Positions 1 through 6,471 are shown, numbered from the stretch's first letter. The stretch: DNA of 7,935 nucleotides from an uncultured Actinomycetes bacterium (GCA_945957335.1 CAMFLJ010000172.1:1-7935); one strand, 5' to 3'. Notes: generated from the letters alone by a model not told the origin. Made by a program: numbers and translations.

Positions 1-25
1 AGCGTCAGATGTGTATAAGAGACAG
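1..25. other. Nextera transposase adapter remnant (non-genomic)
   Basis: Bases 7-25 are exactly the 19-bp Tn5 mosaic end AGATGTGTATAAGAGACAG, and bases 1-6 (AGCGTC) are the preceding part of the Nextera read-1 adapter. This is library-preparation sequence left on a contig end, not a natural transposon end: no transposase gene or target duplication accompanies it, and the exact engineered sequence is present. Genomic sequence starts at about base 26. Any start codon called inside it, such as the ATG at 9 giving the peptide MCIRDR, is artificial. Confidence 0.97.
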
Positions 26-983
26 GTCCCTGGGCGCGATGCGCCGCGGGCGGCTCCGCGATGCCGCCGTCGCGGCCGGCGAGGCCGTCGGCGCGAGCGA
101 CGAGACGATCGCTGACGGCCCCACACCCTTCGCACTGGCGGTCCTCGCAGTGGTCGAGGCCCAGCGAGGCGAGGCCCGTGGCTGCGCTTGGGCGTCGGAG
201 CGGCTGCTCTCGAGGGCTGCGGCCATCGGGGATCGACGGTGGGAGGTGCCGGCCCGAGCGGCCCGGGGCCTGCTCGCGCTCGGTGAGGGCCGACCAGCCG
301 ACGCGGTCGTCGAGCTCGAGCCCCTGGCCCGGGCCGACCAGGTGGCGCCCTGGATCGTCATGTGGGAAGGCGACCTCGTCGAGGCGCTGATCGCGAGTGG
401 GCGACGCGACGAGGCGTCCGCGCTGCTCGCGGACCTCGACGACCGTGGCACGTGGGCCTCAGGTCGGGCCCGCGCCGTGCGCGTGCGCCTGACGGGCCTG
501 CTGCTGGCCGACGCCGACGTGCCCGGCGCGCTCGACCACCTCCGTCGTGCCGCCGACGCCTCTGCCGCAGCGGGGGCAGAGCTGGGCCGCGCCCGGGCCC
601 GGCTGGCGGAGGGCCGGGTCCTGCGCCGGGCCCGACGGCGAAGAGAGGCGGCCGTCGCCCTGGACGACGCCCGGCTCGCGTTCGCCGCGATGGGTGCACA
701 GCCGTGGGCCCGGGCCGCATCGGTCGAGCTCGCGGCCTGTGGTGCGGGGAGTGGTGTAGCGGAGCTCGCTGCTGCGCCGCCGGCGCTCACCCCGCAGGAG
801 CTGCAGGTCGCCCGCCTGGTGGTGGCCGGGGCCTCCAACCGGGAGGTCGCCGAGCACCTCTTCGTGAGCGTGCGCACCGTCGAGTCGCACCTGGGTCGCG
901 TCTACCGGAAGCTCGGAGTCCGCTCGCGGGGTGCGCTGGCCGCACGCTCCGGCGAGCTCCTCGACGGGCACGAGGTGCCGTAG
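26..983 (+). CDS. LuxR-family transcriptional regulator, C-terminal part (5' truncated)
   Basis: This is the C-terminal ~319 residues of a regulator with a LuxR/FixJ-type DNA-binding domain. The HTH lies at about nt 786-950, starting LTPQELQVARLVVAGASNRE and continuing through the recognition-helix segment VSVRTVESHLGRVYRKLGV. That block is the family hallmark. The ~250 residues before it are Ala/Leu/Arg-rich and helical, with TPR-like periodicity (repeats resembling ALxxLxxGRxxDAVxxLEPLA). This resembles the helical region before the HTH in large ATP-binding LuxR (LAL, MalT-like) regulators. Whether an N-terminal ATPase domain existed cannot be seen, because the contig starts inside the gene and the ATG at 9 is adapter sequence. 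It ends at TAG 981-983. The next gene lies 92 nt downstream on the same strand and could be a target or a co-transcribed partner, but nothing shows this directly. Confidence 0.9.
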
Positions 984-1063
984 CCGCCCCCGATTGCGTG
1001 GTTCCCCCGATGCGGCGGCCGGCGTCGCCCCGTGATGATGCCCGGACCCAGGGACCTCGACAC

Positions 1064-1068
1064 GGGAG
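1064..1068 (+). promoter_or_regulatory. Ribosome binding site for the lipoprotein gene
   Basis: GGGAG lies 7 nt before the ATG at 1076. It supports that start over the upstream in-frame ATG at 1011 and over the open frame that extends back to 362 inside the LuxR gene. Confidence 0.6.
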
Positions 1069-1075
1069 ACGAACG

Positions 1076-2338
1076 ATGGGTGGACGGGCCGTCACGGCCG
1101 GGTTGGTCGCAGCGATGGTGGCAGTCGCCGCCGGATGCGGGGGTGGAGGAGGATCGGGACCGACGCGGGCTGACTACGCGTCGAAGGTCAACTCGATCTG
1201 CTCGGACCGCGAGGCCGAGATCTCCAAGATCGACACCGGGCTCGAGGACGAGGCCGGAGTGCGCCACGTCATCTCGATCAACAAGGACCTGCTGGCGAAG
1301 TTCCACGACGTGGAGGCACCGAAGGACGACCGGGCGGCGGTCGACCGCCTGGTCGCGCTCATCGAGGACCAGGATCGGACGCTCGAGACCTACGCCGATG
1401 CACTCGCCGCCGGTGACGCGCCCGACGAGACCGCGGTCGTCGACGAGCTCGAGCGCCAGGCCTCCGAGTTCGACAAGGGGGCGGACGCCCTCGGCCTCGA
1501 CCGCTGCCGTGCCGCCGGTGACGACACCGGCTCGACCGGGGCGACCACGACGACCGCGGCCGAGGGGCCCACGCTCGAGGCCGCCGCGCAGCTCTTCATC
1601 GACTACATGGACGCCTACTGGAGCGGCGACTCCGCGGCCGAGCAGAAGGTCTCCGCCGCATGGGCCGGTGCCCTCGCCGGCTTCCACTCCACGGCCGACC
1701 TCTCCCCGGCCGGAGCTGCAGCACCGCAGGAGGCCCACGTCGACCTCCACCTCACCTCGATCGACCCGATCAAGGGCGGCTACTCGGTCGAGGGCACGAT
1801 CACGGTGACCACGTCGGACGCCACCTACAGCTACACCGATCTCCGGCTGGTCGACGACCCCGGCAAGGGCCTCGCCGTTGCGGACTACTGCCGCACCAGC
1901 CCTGACGGGTACGGCCCCCTCCAGGGCTGCCTGAGCGAAGCCGTCGGGAGCGTGGATGGCGACCTCACCGGCTCGGACGGCAGCTACCGGATCTCGATGG
2001 GCCCCATGGTGCGCACCCTCGGCATGGGTGCCCAACGGGTCGACTTCGCGCTCTGTCTCGACTCCCTCAGCCTGCCGGTGCAGGTGCAGGGCGGGCTCAA
2101 CACCACCTTCGTCGTCGGGACCGACATCAACAGCCCGAGCGGCGACGGGGTCGTGGTGAGCCCGGCCGCCCTGGGCCAGCGCAGCTGCGGCTACATCGAG
2201 ATGAGCCCACCGGCGTTCGCGACGGACACCTCGTTCCCGGCCGGGAAGCTGTCCATCAGGCTCCAGAAGGGCGACGGCTCGACGGTGGACGTCACCGTGC
2301 CGACGCCCGCCCTGCCCCAGAGCTCGGGGGAGCTCTGA
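1076..2338 (+). CDS. Predicted two-domain lipoprotein of unknown function
   Basis: This encodes 420 residues. The N-terminus MGGRAVTAGLVAAMVAVAAG followed by Cys21 is a lipoprotein signal peptide (lipobox AAGC), so the protein is probably anchored on the outer face of the cytoplasmic membrane. After a Gly-rich linker, residues ~30-145 are charged and helical, with Cys42 in a VNSICSD context and Cys144 in LDRCRA. This fits the small helical domain common in actinobacterial lipoproteins, in which two cysteines may pair. A Thr/Gly-rich linker (TGSTGATTTTAAEG) leads to a second domain (~160-415) with alternating beta-like segments and further cysteines. I recognise no enzymatic motif. The frame stays open upstream to 362, but those residues are Arg/Pro-rich and overlap the LuxR gene in another frame. 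The 1076 start is chosen for its signal peptide and Shine-Dalgarno sequence. A substrate-sensing or envelope role is possible but unsupported. Confidence 0.85.
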   Translation: MGGRAVTAGLVAAMVAVAAGCGGGGGSGPTRADYASKVNSICSDREAEISKIDTGLEDEAGVRHVISINKDLLAKFHDVEAPKDDRAAVDRLVALIEDQDRTLETYADALAAGDAPDETAVVDELERQASEFDKGADALGLDRCRAAGDDTGSTGATTTTAAEGPTLEAAAQLFIDYMDAYWSGDSAAEQKVSAAWAGALAGFHSTADLSPAGAAAPQEAHVDLHLTSIDPIKGGYSVEGTITVTTSDATYSYTDLRLVDDPGKGLAVADYCRTSPDGYGPLQGCLSEAVGSVDGDLTGSDGSYRISMGPMVRTLGMGAQRVDFALCLDSLSLPVQVQGGLNTTFVVGTDINSPSGDGVVVSPAALGQRSCGYIEMSPPAFATDTSFPAGKLSIRLQKGDGSTVDVTVPTPALPQSSGEL

Positions 2339-2340
2339 TC

Positions 2341-2377
2341 CCGGTCGTCCCGTCGCCGCGGGCGGCGGGACGACCGG
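2341..2377. terminator. Strong hairpin between convergent genes, probable bidirectional terminator
   Basis: The arms CCGGTCGTCCCG (2341-2352) and CGGGACGACCGG (2366-2377) are perfect 12-bp complements. The pairing continues inward through one T-G wobble and four more G-C pairs (2354-2357 with 2361-2364) to a GCG triloop at 2358-2360, making a stem of about 17 bp. It starts 3 nt after the stop of the lipoprotein gene and lies about 25 nt beyond the stop of the convergent amidase gene. There is no T-tract on either side, as is common for hairpin terminators in high-GC actinobacteria. Confidence 0.75.
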
Positions 2378-2402
2378 ACAGCCGACATGCAGGTCGTCAC
2401 GG

Positions 2403-3884
2403 TCAGGCGGGCGTCTCACCGGTCGAGCGCTCGACGGCGGCCGCGACCGCGAGGAGGAGGTCCTCGCGCCCGGGCGCCGCGACCAGCTGCAGGCCGACGG
2501 GAAGGCCGCTGACGAGGCCGCACGGGACGGTGATCGCCGGGAACCCGACGAAGCTGAACGGGATGGCGTTGCGGGCGAGGCGCATGAGGTAGGCGGCGAA
2601 GTCCTCGACCGGCGGGGCGACCACCGGCACGGTGGGCATCACCAGCAGGTCGTGCTCACGGAGCTCGCCCATCAACGCCTCGGAGAGGTCCTGGCGCAGG
2701 CGCTGGGCCTGGAGGTAGTCGAGGGCGAGGATCGACTCGGCCTCCTCGAGCTGCTCGGCCACCTCCTCCCAGTAGAGCGCCCTGTCCAGGCCGAAGCTGC
2801 GGTGCTGCGTGCTGGCCTCGCACCGGCTCACCACGAGCCCGGCCGCGTTGGCCACGTCGAGGTCGCCGGAGTGGGGCCGCTCGGCGCTCCCCACGGTGCA
2901 CCCGAGGGCGGCGAGGGCGTCGACGGCGGCGCGCACCGACGCGGCGACCTCCACATCGGCCTCGTCGAAGGCGATGTCGACGCTGCCGATCCGAAGGCGG
3001 CGCAGGTCGACCGACGCCGCGTGGTCGAGCCACCCGCCACTGCCGGGCACCGGGCCGAGGGCGTCGAGCATGGTGGCGGCGTCGGCCACCGTCGCGGCCA
3101 TCGGCGCGACGTGGTCCATCGTCCACGACAGCGTCACCACCCCAGCGGTCGGCACCCGGCCGTAGGTGGGCTTGAGCCCGACCAGCCCGCAGAGGGCGGC
3201 GGGCACGCGGATCGAGGCGCGGGTGTCGGTGCCCAGGGAGGCGAGGCCCATGCCGGCGGCGACGGCGACGGCCGCGCCGCCGCTCGAGCCGCCGGCGAGG
3301 CGGGTCGGGTCGTGGGGGTTGCGGCACTGCGGCGAGGTCACGCCGAGGGCGAACTCGTGGGTGGCCGCCTTCCCGATCACGATGGCGCCGGCACGGCGGA
3401 GCCGGGCGACCGCCTCGGCGTCGCGCTCGGGCCGCTCGGCGTAGGTGAGCGAGCCGGCCCGGGTGGTCAGCCCGGCGACGTCGATGACGTCCTTCACGGT
3501 GATCGGGATCCCGTGCAGGCGCCCGCGGACCTCGCCGGCCCGGCGCTCGGTGTCGAGCGAGTCGGCCACGGCCAGAGCAGCCGCCAGGTCGTGGTCGGCC
3601 ATGCCCACGAGCTCGGCGTCGTGCTCGTCGATGGCCTCGAAGGCCCGCTCGACGAGCTCACGGCTGGTGATGCGGCGCTCGGCGAGCGCGTCGGCCGCTC
3701 GCTGGAGCGGGCCGGTTCGCTGGAGCGCCGGCGCCACGGCCTCGTCCGGGGCGGGCGCCATCCAGCGGGGCACCACCAGGTCGAAGGCCGGGTGCTGCCG
3801 CGGCGACACGAGGGGGGTGCCCCTGACGACGGAGAGCGCGTCGTCGAACGAGCGCCGGGCGATGCTGCCCTGGGGGCGGCTCAT
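2403..3884 (-). CDS. Amidase signature family hydrolase
   Basis: This encodes 493 residues of an amidase-signature (AS) enzyme, which hydrolyses C-N amide bonds through a Ser-cisSer-Lys triad. The predicted residues are all present: Lys131 in ITVKD, cis-Ser200 in the GGSSGG block and nucleophile Ser224 in GTDTRASIRVPA. The spacing of 24 between the two serines matches the family. Downstream GLVGLKPTYGRVP is typical. Two oddities: the oxyanion-hole segment reads T-R-A-S where most members have T-G-G-S, and there is an extra ~50 residues at the N-terminus. The start ATG (3884-3882) overlaps the upstream BiuH-like stop as ATGA. No clear Shine-Dalgarno sequence is seen, so translational coupling is likely. 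After biuret hydrolysis the expected step is allophanate cleavage, done in known pathways by AS enzymes (AtzF/TrzF). This protein lacks the extra C-terminal domain of TrzF-type enzymes, so that role is inference. It is not GatA-like in context (no gatB/gatC). Confidence 0.9.
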   Translation of the reverse strand: MSRPQGSIARRSFDDALSVVRGTPLVSPRQHPAFDLVVPRWMAPAPDEAVAPALQRTGPLQRAADALAERRITSRELVERAFEAIDEHDAELVGMADHDLAAALAVADSLDTERRAGEVRGRLHGIPITVKDVIDVAGLTTRAGSLTYAERPERDAEAVARLRRAGAIVIGKAATHEFALGVTSPQCRNPHDPTRLAGGSSGGAAVAVAAGMGLASLGTDTRASIRVPAALCGLVGLKPTYGRVPTAGVVTLSWTMDHVAPMAATVADAATMLDALGPVPGSGGWLDHAASVDLRRLRIGSVDIAFDEADVEVAASVRAAVDALAALGCTVGSAERPHSGDLDVANAAGLVVSRCEASTQHRSFGLDRALYWEEVAEQLEEAESILALDYLQAQRLRQDLSEALMGELREHDLLVMPTVPVVAPPVEDFAAYLMRLARNAIPFSFVGFPAITVPCGLVSGLPVGLQLVAAPGREDLLLAVAAAVERSTGETPA

Positions 3885-4561
3885 GCGAGCGCCGCGAGGA
3901 GCGCGTCCGACGAGGCGATGGCGCCGAAGACGCCGCCCTGCATGGTCACCATCTTCAGCGCGGCCTCGTAGTTGCCCACGTCGGTGGCGCCGGTGCAGTC
4001 GGTGAGCAGCAGGCACTCGTAGCCGCGGTCGTTGGCGTCGCGCATCGTGGTGTGCACGCACACGTCGGTGGTGATGCCCGTGAACACGAGGTGGGTGATG
4101 CCGGCGGTGCGGAGCAGGAGGTCGAGGTCGGTGGCGTAGAACGAGCCCTTCCCGGGCTTGTCGATGACCAGCTCGCCCTCGATCGGCGCGACCTCGGGGA
4201 CGATGTCCCAGCCCGGCTCGCCCCGCACGAGGATCCGGCCGCACGGTCCGCTGTCGCCGATGCCGGCGCCGATCCGCTTGGACCGCCACAGCTTGTTGGG
4301 CGGGCAGTCCGACAGGTCGGGCCGGTGCCCCTCCCTCGTGTGCACGATCGTCCAGCCGAGCTCGCGGGCCCGGGCCAGCACCCGGGCGGTCGGCTCGAGG
4401 CCGGCGCGGGTGAGGTTCAGGTCGTAGCCCATCGCGTCGACGTAGCCGCCGGGGCCGCAGAAGTCGGTCTGCCAGTCGATGTTCACCAGCGCGGTGCGCC
4501 GGGGGTCGATGGTGCCGTCGTAGGGCCAGGGGTAGGGCTCGGCGTCGACGGTGCCGGTCAT
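3881..4561 (-). CDS. biuH: Biuret hydrolase-like cysteine hydrolase (isochorismatase fold)
   Basis: This encodes 226 residues, a normal length for the isochorismatase-like cysteine hydrolases. It strongly resembles biuret amidohydrolase BiuH (biuret + water to allophanate + ammonia, cytoplasmic). Shared stretches include the N-terminal DAEPYPWPYDG, the THTREGHRPDL-like segment (TIVHTREGHRPDL), WRSKRIGAGIGD, GPCGRIL, RGEPGWDI and IDKPGKGSF. The predicted triad is Asp29 (NIDWQTDF), Lys135 (DKPGK) and Cys168 (TTDVCVHTT). With an offset of 7 this matches the Asp36/Lys142/Cys175 I recall for the Rhizobium leguminosarum enzyme. Gln208 in VTMQGGVFG matches that enzyme's substrate-contacting Gln215. 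The close relatives triuret hydrolase (TrtA) and ureidoacrylate hydrolase (RutB) share the fold, so the exact substrate is open. It is overlapped at both ends by ATGA junctions, with the dead paralogue upstream and the amidase downstream, and has its own AGGAGG site. Confidence 0.88.
   Translation of the reverse strand: MTGTVDAEPYPWPYDGTIDPRRTALVNIDWQTDFCGPGGYVDAMGYDLNLTRAGLEPTARVLARARELGWTIVHTREGHRPDLSDCPPNKLWRSKRIGAGIGDSGPCGRILVRGEPGWDIVPEVAPIEGELVIDKPGKGSFYATDLDLLLRTAGITHLVFTGITTDVCVHTTMRDANDRGYECLLLTDCTGATDVGNYEAALKMVTMQGGVFGAIASSDALLAALA
4514..4547 (-). repeat. Coding direct repeat, copy in the BiuH-like gene
   Basis: These 34 bp match 5176-5209 with only two mismatches. They encode the DAEPYPWPYDG segment near the N-terminus of the active hydrolase. 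The nucleotide-level match, in the same orientation and at the same place in both genes, supports a tandem gene duplication or later gene conversion. Confidence 0.75.
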
Positions 4562-5223
4562 CGGTCCTCCTCGGGAGGGGTCGAAGGGGTGGGAGCGAGG
4601 GTCGAAGCGGGGGAAGCGGGTGGAGCTGCGGCCGCGTCGAGCAGGGCACCGACGACCGCCGCCGTGGTGCCGAGGGCGCCGAAGATGCCGCCGGACATCG
4701 TCACGCTGGCGTGGGCGTGGCGGCCGAGGGACGGGTCGGCGAAGGCGCAGGCGTCGGTGACCACGAGGCACTCGAGGCCTCGGTCGTTGGCGCCCCTGAG
4801 GGTCGTGTCGAGGGTGAGCTCGGCGCAGAAGCCGCCGAGCAGGAGGTGGTCGCGCCCGAGGCCGCGGAGGAGGCCGTCGAGGTCGGACCCGGTGAAGCCG
4901 TTGAGGCCGGTCGTGTCGACGACCACGTCGGGGTCCATGCCGGCGGGGCAGGCCTGCCACCCGTCGGACCCCACCGTCGGGAGCATCGGGCGGCGGCTCG
5001 CGGGGAGGGCCGCCGGACGGCCGTGGCGGAGGGCCACGACCATCCCGCCCACCGAGCGGACGGCGGCGGCGAGGTCAGCCAGGGCCGCCAGAGCGTCGGT
5101 GGCGCCCACGGAGCGGGCGATCCAGTGCGGTTGGCAGCCCGCCACGAGGAGCGCGAGGCGCTCACCGTCGAGGGCGCCGTCGTAGGGCCACGGGTAGGGG
5201 TCGGCGTCGGGGACGTGGGTCAT
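4558..5223 (-). CDS. Isochorismatase-fold paralogue of BiuH lacking the catalytic triad
   Basis: This encodes 221 residues and is homologous to the next gene. It shares the N-terminal DADPYPWPYDG, the SDLDGLL region, DTTLRGANDRGLECLVVTDA and VTMSGGIFGAL. All three catalytic positions are changed: Asp becomes Gly29 (LLVAGCQPHW), Lys becomes Thr104 (VVDTTG) and nucleophile Cys becomes Thr137 (CAELTLDTT). The substrate-contacting Gln becomes Ser177. About 31 residues are missing between the first and second triad positions, where BiuH has its substrate loop. The last 25 residues are a Pro/Ala/Thr-rich tail. Cys133 lies four residues before the nucleophile position but would need an unsupported gap to align. 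The frame is intact and the stop overlaps the BiuH start as ATGA, so it looks like a maintained pseudoenzyme, perhaps a structural or regulatory partner in a mixed oligomer. A divergent activity with other residues cannot be excluded. The Shine-Dalgarno sequence is weak (GAGG about 10 nt upstream). Confidence 0.85.
   Translation of the reverse strand: MTHVPDADPYPWPYDGALDGERLALLVAGCQPHWIARSVGATDALAALADLAAAVRSVGGMVVALRHGRPAALPASRRPMLPTVGSDGWQACPAGMDPDVVVDTTGLNGFTGSDLDGLLRGLGRDHLLLGGFCAELTLDTTLRGANDRGLECLVVTDACAFADPSLGRHAHASVTMSGGIFGALGTTAAVVGALLDAAAAPPASPASTLAPTPSTPPEEDR
4566..4571 (-). promoter_or_regulatory. Ribosome binding site of the BiuH-like gene
   Basis: AGGAGG on the minus strand lies 4 nt before the ATG at 4561, inside the C-terminal coding region of the paralogue. 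It is the strongest Shine-Dalgarno sequence in the hydrolase block. It suggests that the active enzyme can initiate efficiently as well as by coupling. Confidence 0.7.
5176..5209 (-). repeat. Coding direct repeat, copy in the paralogue gene
   Basis: This is the partner of 4514-4547, with two mismatches in 34 bp. It encodes the DADPYPWPYDG segment of the triad-less paralogue. Conservation here contrasts with divergence at the active site. Confidence 0.75.
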
Positions 5224-5259
5224 GGGATCGCTGGCCTCGGGTCGAGGGGGCAGGTCGAG

Positions 5260-5290
5260 GTGGGGAGGGCGCCGATCGCGCCCTCCCCAC
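5260..5290 (-). terminator. Intra-operon hairpin after the substrate-binding protein gene
   Basis: The arms GTGGGGAGGGCGC (5260-5272) and GCGCCCTCCCCAC (5278-5290) are perfect 13-bp complements around a 5-nt loop. In the direction of transcription the hairpin starts 6 nt after the stop of the substrate-binding protein gene and ends about 36 nt before the paralogue start. There is no T-tract. It could be a partial terminator, or a 3' stabiliser that raises binding-protein mRNA relative to the downstream hydrolases, as seen after binding-protein genes in other ABC operons. Confidence 0.65.
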
Positions 5291-5296
5291 CAGCGG

Positions 5297-6466
5297 TCAG
5301 CTCTTCGGGATGTCGCCCACCACGCCCTTCACGAAGACCGTGTTGAACTCCTCGATCTGCGCGTAGTCGGGCACGGTCCCGGCGGCCACCAGGACGGTGC
5401 CGTCCTGGGCGTAGACCGGGCCGGCGAACGGCGAGCCGGTGGTCGAGATGTCCTGCTTGGCGGCGGCGATCTTCGCCTGGATCTCCGGGGTCACCATCGA
5501 GCCGTACTTCGACTGGATGAACGGGTTCTCGCCGGTCTTGTAGCCCACCCGGTAGTTGGCGTTGTACTTCGAGCCGGTGAAGCCGCCCGCCACCGACGTC
5601 TTGACGATGTCGGTGTACATGTCGTCCCACTTCCACTCCGAGCCGGTCACCCAGCCCTTGGGGGCGAGAGAGGAGGCGTCGGCGTGGTAGCCGACGACCA
5701 TCTTCCCCTGGGCCTCGGCGGCCTTGGTGATGGTGCCGGTGCAGTCCTGGTGCTGGGTGATCACGTCGACCCCCTGGCTGAACAGGGAGGCGGCGGCGTC
5801 GGCCTGCTTGCCCGGGTCGCACCAGTTCGAGGTGTTCACGGTGATCACCTCGACCCCGGGGTTCACCGACTGGGCGCCGAGGGTGAAGGCGTTGATGTTG
5901 GCGATCGTCTGCGGGATCGGGAAGGCGTAGACGTAGCCGAGCTTGTTGGTCTTGGTGCTGGCCCCGGCGGCGATGCCGGCGAGGTAGACGGGCTCGTACA
6001 CCGTGCCGAAGTAGGTGCCGGTGTTGGGGAGGATCGTGCCCTTGATGAAGTTGCCCTGCTGCACGACGACCACGTCGGGGTTCTCCTCGGCGATCTTCAT
6101 CGCCGGGTCGAGGTGCCCGTAGCTGGTGGCGAAGATGATCTTCGCCCCGTCGTCGATCATCGACTGCATGATGCGCGTCGCGTTGTCGTCCTCGGGGACG
6201 TTCTCGGCGGTGAGGACCTCCATGTCGGGGAAGGCCTTCTGCACGGCCTGCGAGCCTTCGTAGGCGGCCTGGTTGTAGCCGTAGTCGTCCTTGGGGCCGA
6301 CGAAGATGAAGCCGACCTTCTTCGAGTCCTTGCCGGGCTGCACGCCGGATGCACCGCTGGTGCCTCCTGAGCCGCTCTCGGACGAGGAGGTGGTGTTGCT
6401 GCCGCAGGCTGCGGCCACCAGGGCCAGCAGCGCGAGCAGGGCCGCTGCGATCCAACGTCTACGCAT
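5297..6466 (-). CDS. BMP-family ABC transporter substrate-binding lipoprotein
   Basis: This encodes 389 residues. The signal peptide MRRRWIAAALLALLALVAAA ends at Cys21, followed by a Ser/Gly/Thr-rich tether (to about residue 48), as in lipid-anchored binding proteins of Gram-positive bacteria. The mature part is a BMP/PnrA-type periplasmic-binding fold: KVGFIFVGPKDDYGYNQAAYEG at the first strand (49 on), IDDGAKIIFATSYGHLDPAM, GTYFGTVYEPVYLAGIAAG and VDVITQHQD. The BMP family binds nucleosides in characterised cases (PnrA) but occurs widely with other ligands. Beside biuret-type hydrolases, a ureide or heterocyclic nitrogen compound is plausible. Cys216 (NWCDPGKQ) and Cys242 (HQDCTG) sit near the predicted cleft and may pair. 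The start at 6466 is supported by the signal peptide and a Shine-Dalgarno sequence. It sits between the permease genes and the hydrolases on the same strand. Confidence 0.93.
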   Translation of the reverse strand: MRRRWIAAALLALLALVAAACGSNTTSSSESGSGGTSGASGVQPGKDSKKVGFIFVGPKDDYGYNQAAYEGSQAVQKAFPDMEVLTAENVPEDDNATRIMQSMIDDGAKIIFATSYGHLDPAMKIAEENPDVVVVQQGNFIKGTILPNTGTYFGTVYEPVYLAGIAAGASTKTNKLGYVYAFPIPQTIANINAFTLGAQSVNPGVEVITVNTSNWCDPGKQADAAASLFSQGVDVITQHQDCTGTITKAAEAQGKMVVGYHADASSLAPKGWVTGSEWKWDDMYTDIVKTSVAGGFTGSKYNANYRVGYKTGENPFIQSKYGSMVTPEIQAKIAAAKQDISTTGSPFAGPVYAQDGTVLVAAGTVPDYAQIEEFNTVFVKGVVGDIPKS

Positions 6467-6471
6467 GGGTG

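Noticed and set aside
9..26. ATG at 9 as the start of the LuxR-family gene
   Set aside because: It lies inside the Nextera adapter; the first residues, MCIRDR, are adapter translation.
362..1075. Long in-frame N-terminal extension of the lipoprotein gene
   Set aside because: It is Arg/Pro/Gly-rich, overlaps the LuxR gene in another frame, and would bury the signal peptide; the 1076 start has a Shine-Dalgarno sequence and a lipobox.
902..2419. 505-residue minus-strand open frame opposite the lipoprotein gene
   Set aside because: It is a typical high-GC antisense shadow with no motif; the plus-strand frame has the signal peptide, ribosome site and sensible composition. The same reasoning excludes the plus-strand open frames at 2652-3971, 4052-5185, 5222-6370 and 6488-7681.
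3881..4561. True isochorismatase (siderophore EntB/DhbB type) or nicotinamidase
   Set aside because: No siderophore or NAD genes are nearby, and the sequence matches BiuH-type signatures (PYPWPYDG, IGAGIGD, RGEPGWDI) rather than those families.
3885..4649. Upstream in-frame extension making a ~748-residue amidase fusion
   Set aside because: The extra residues are an out-of-frame shadow of the BiuH-like gene (Arg/Pro/His-rich), and the ATGA overlap gives a natural start at 3884.
4558..5223. Cys133 of the paralogue as a relocated nucleophile
   Set aside because: The ungapped alignment through DTTLRGANDRG places Thr137 at the nucleophile site, and the Asp and Lys partners are also missing, so a shifted Cys alone is weak evidence.
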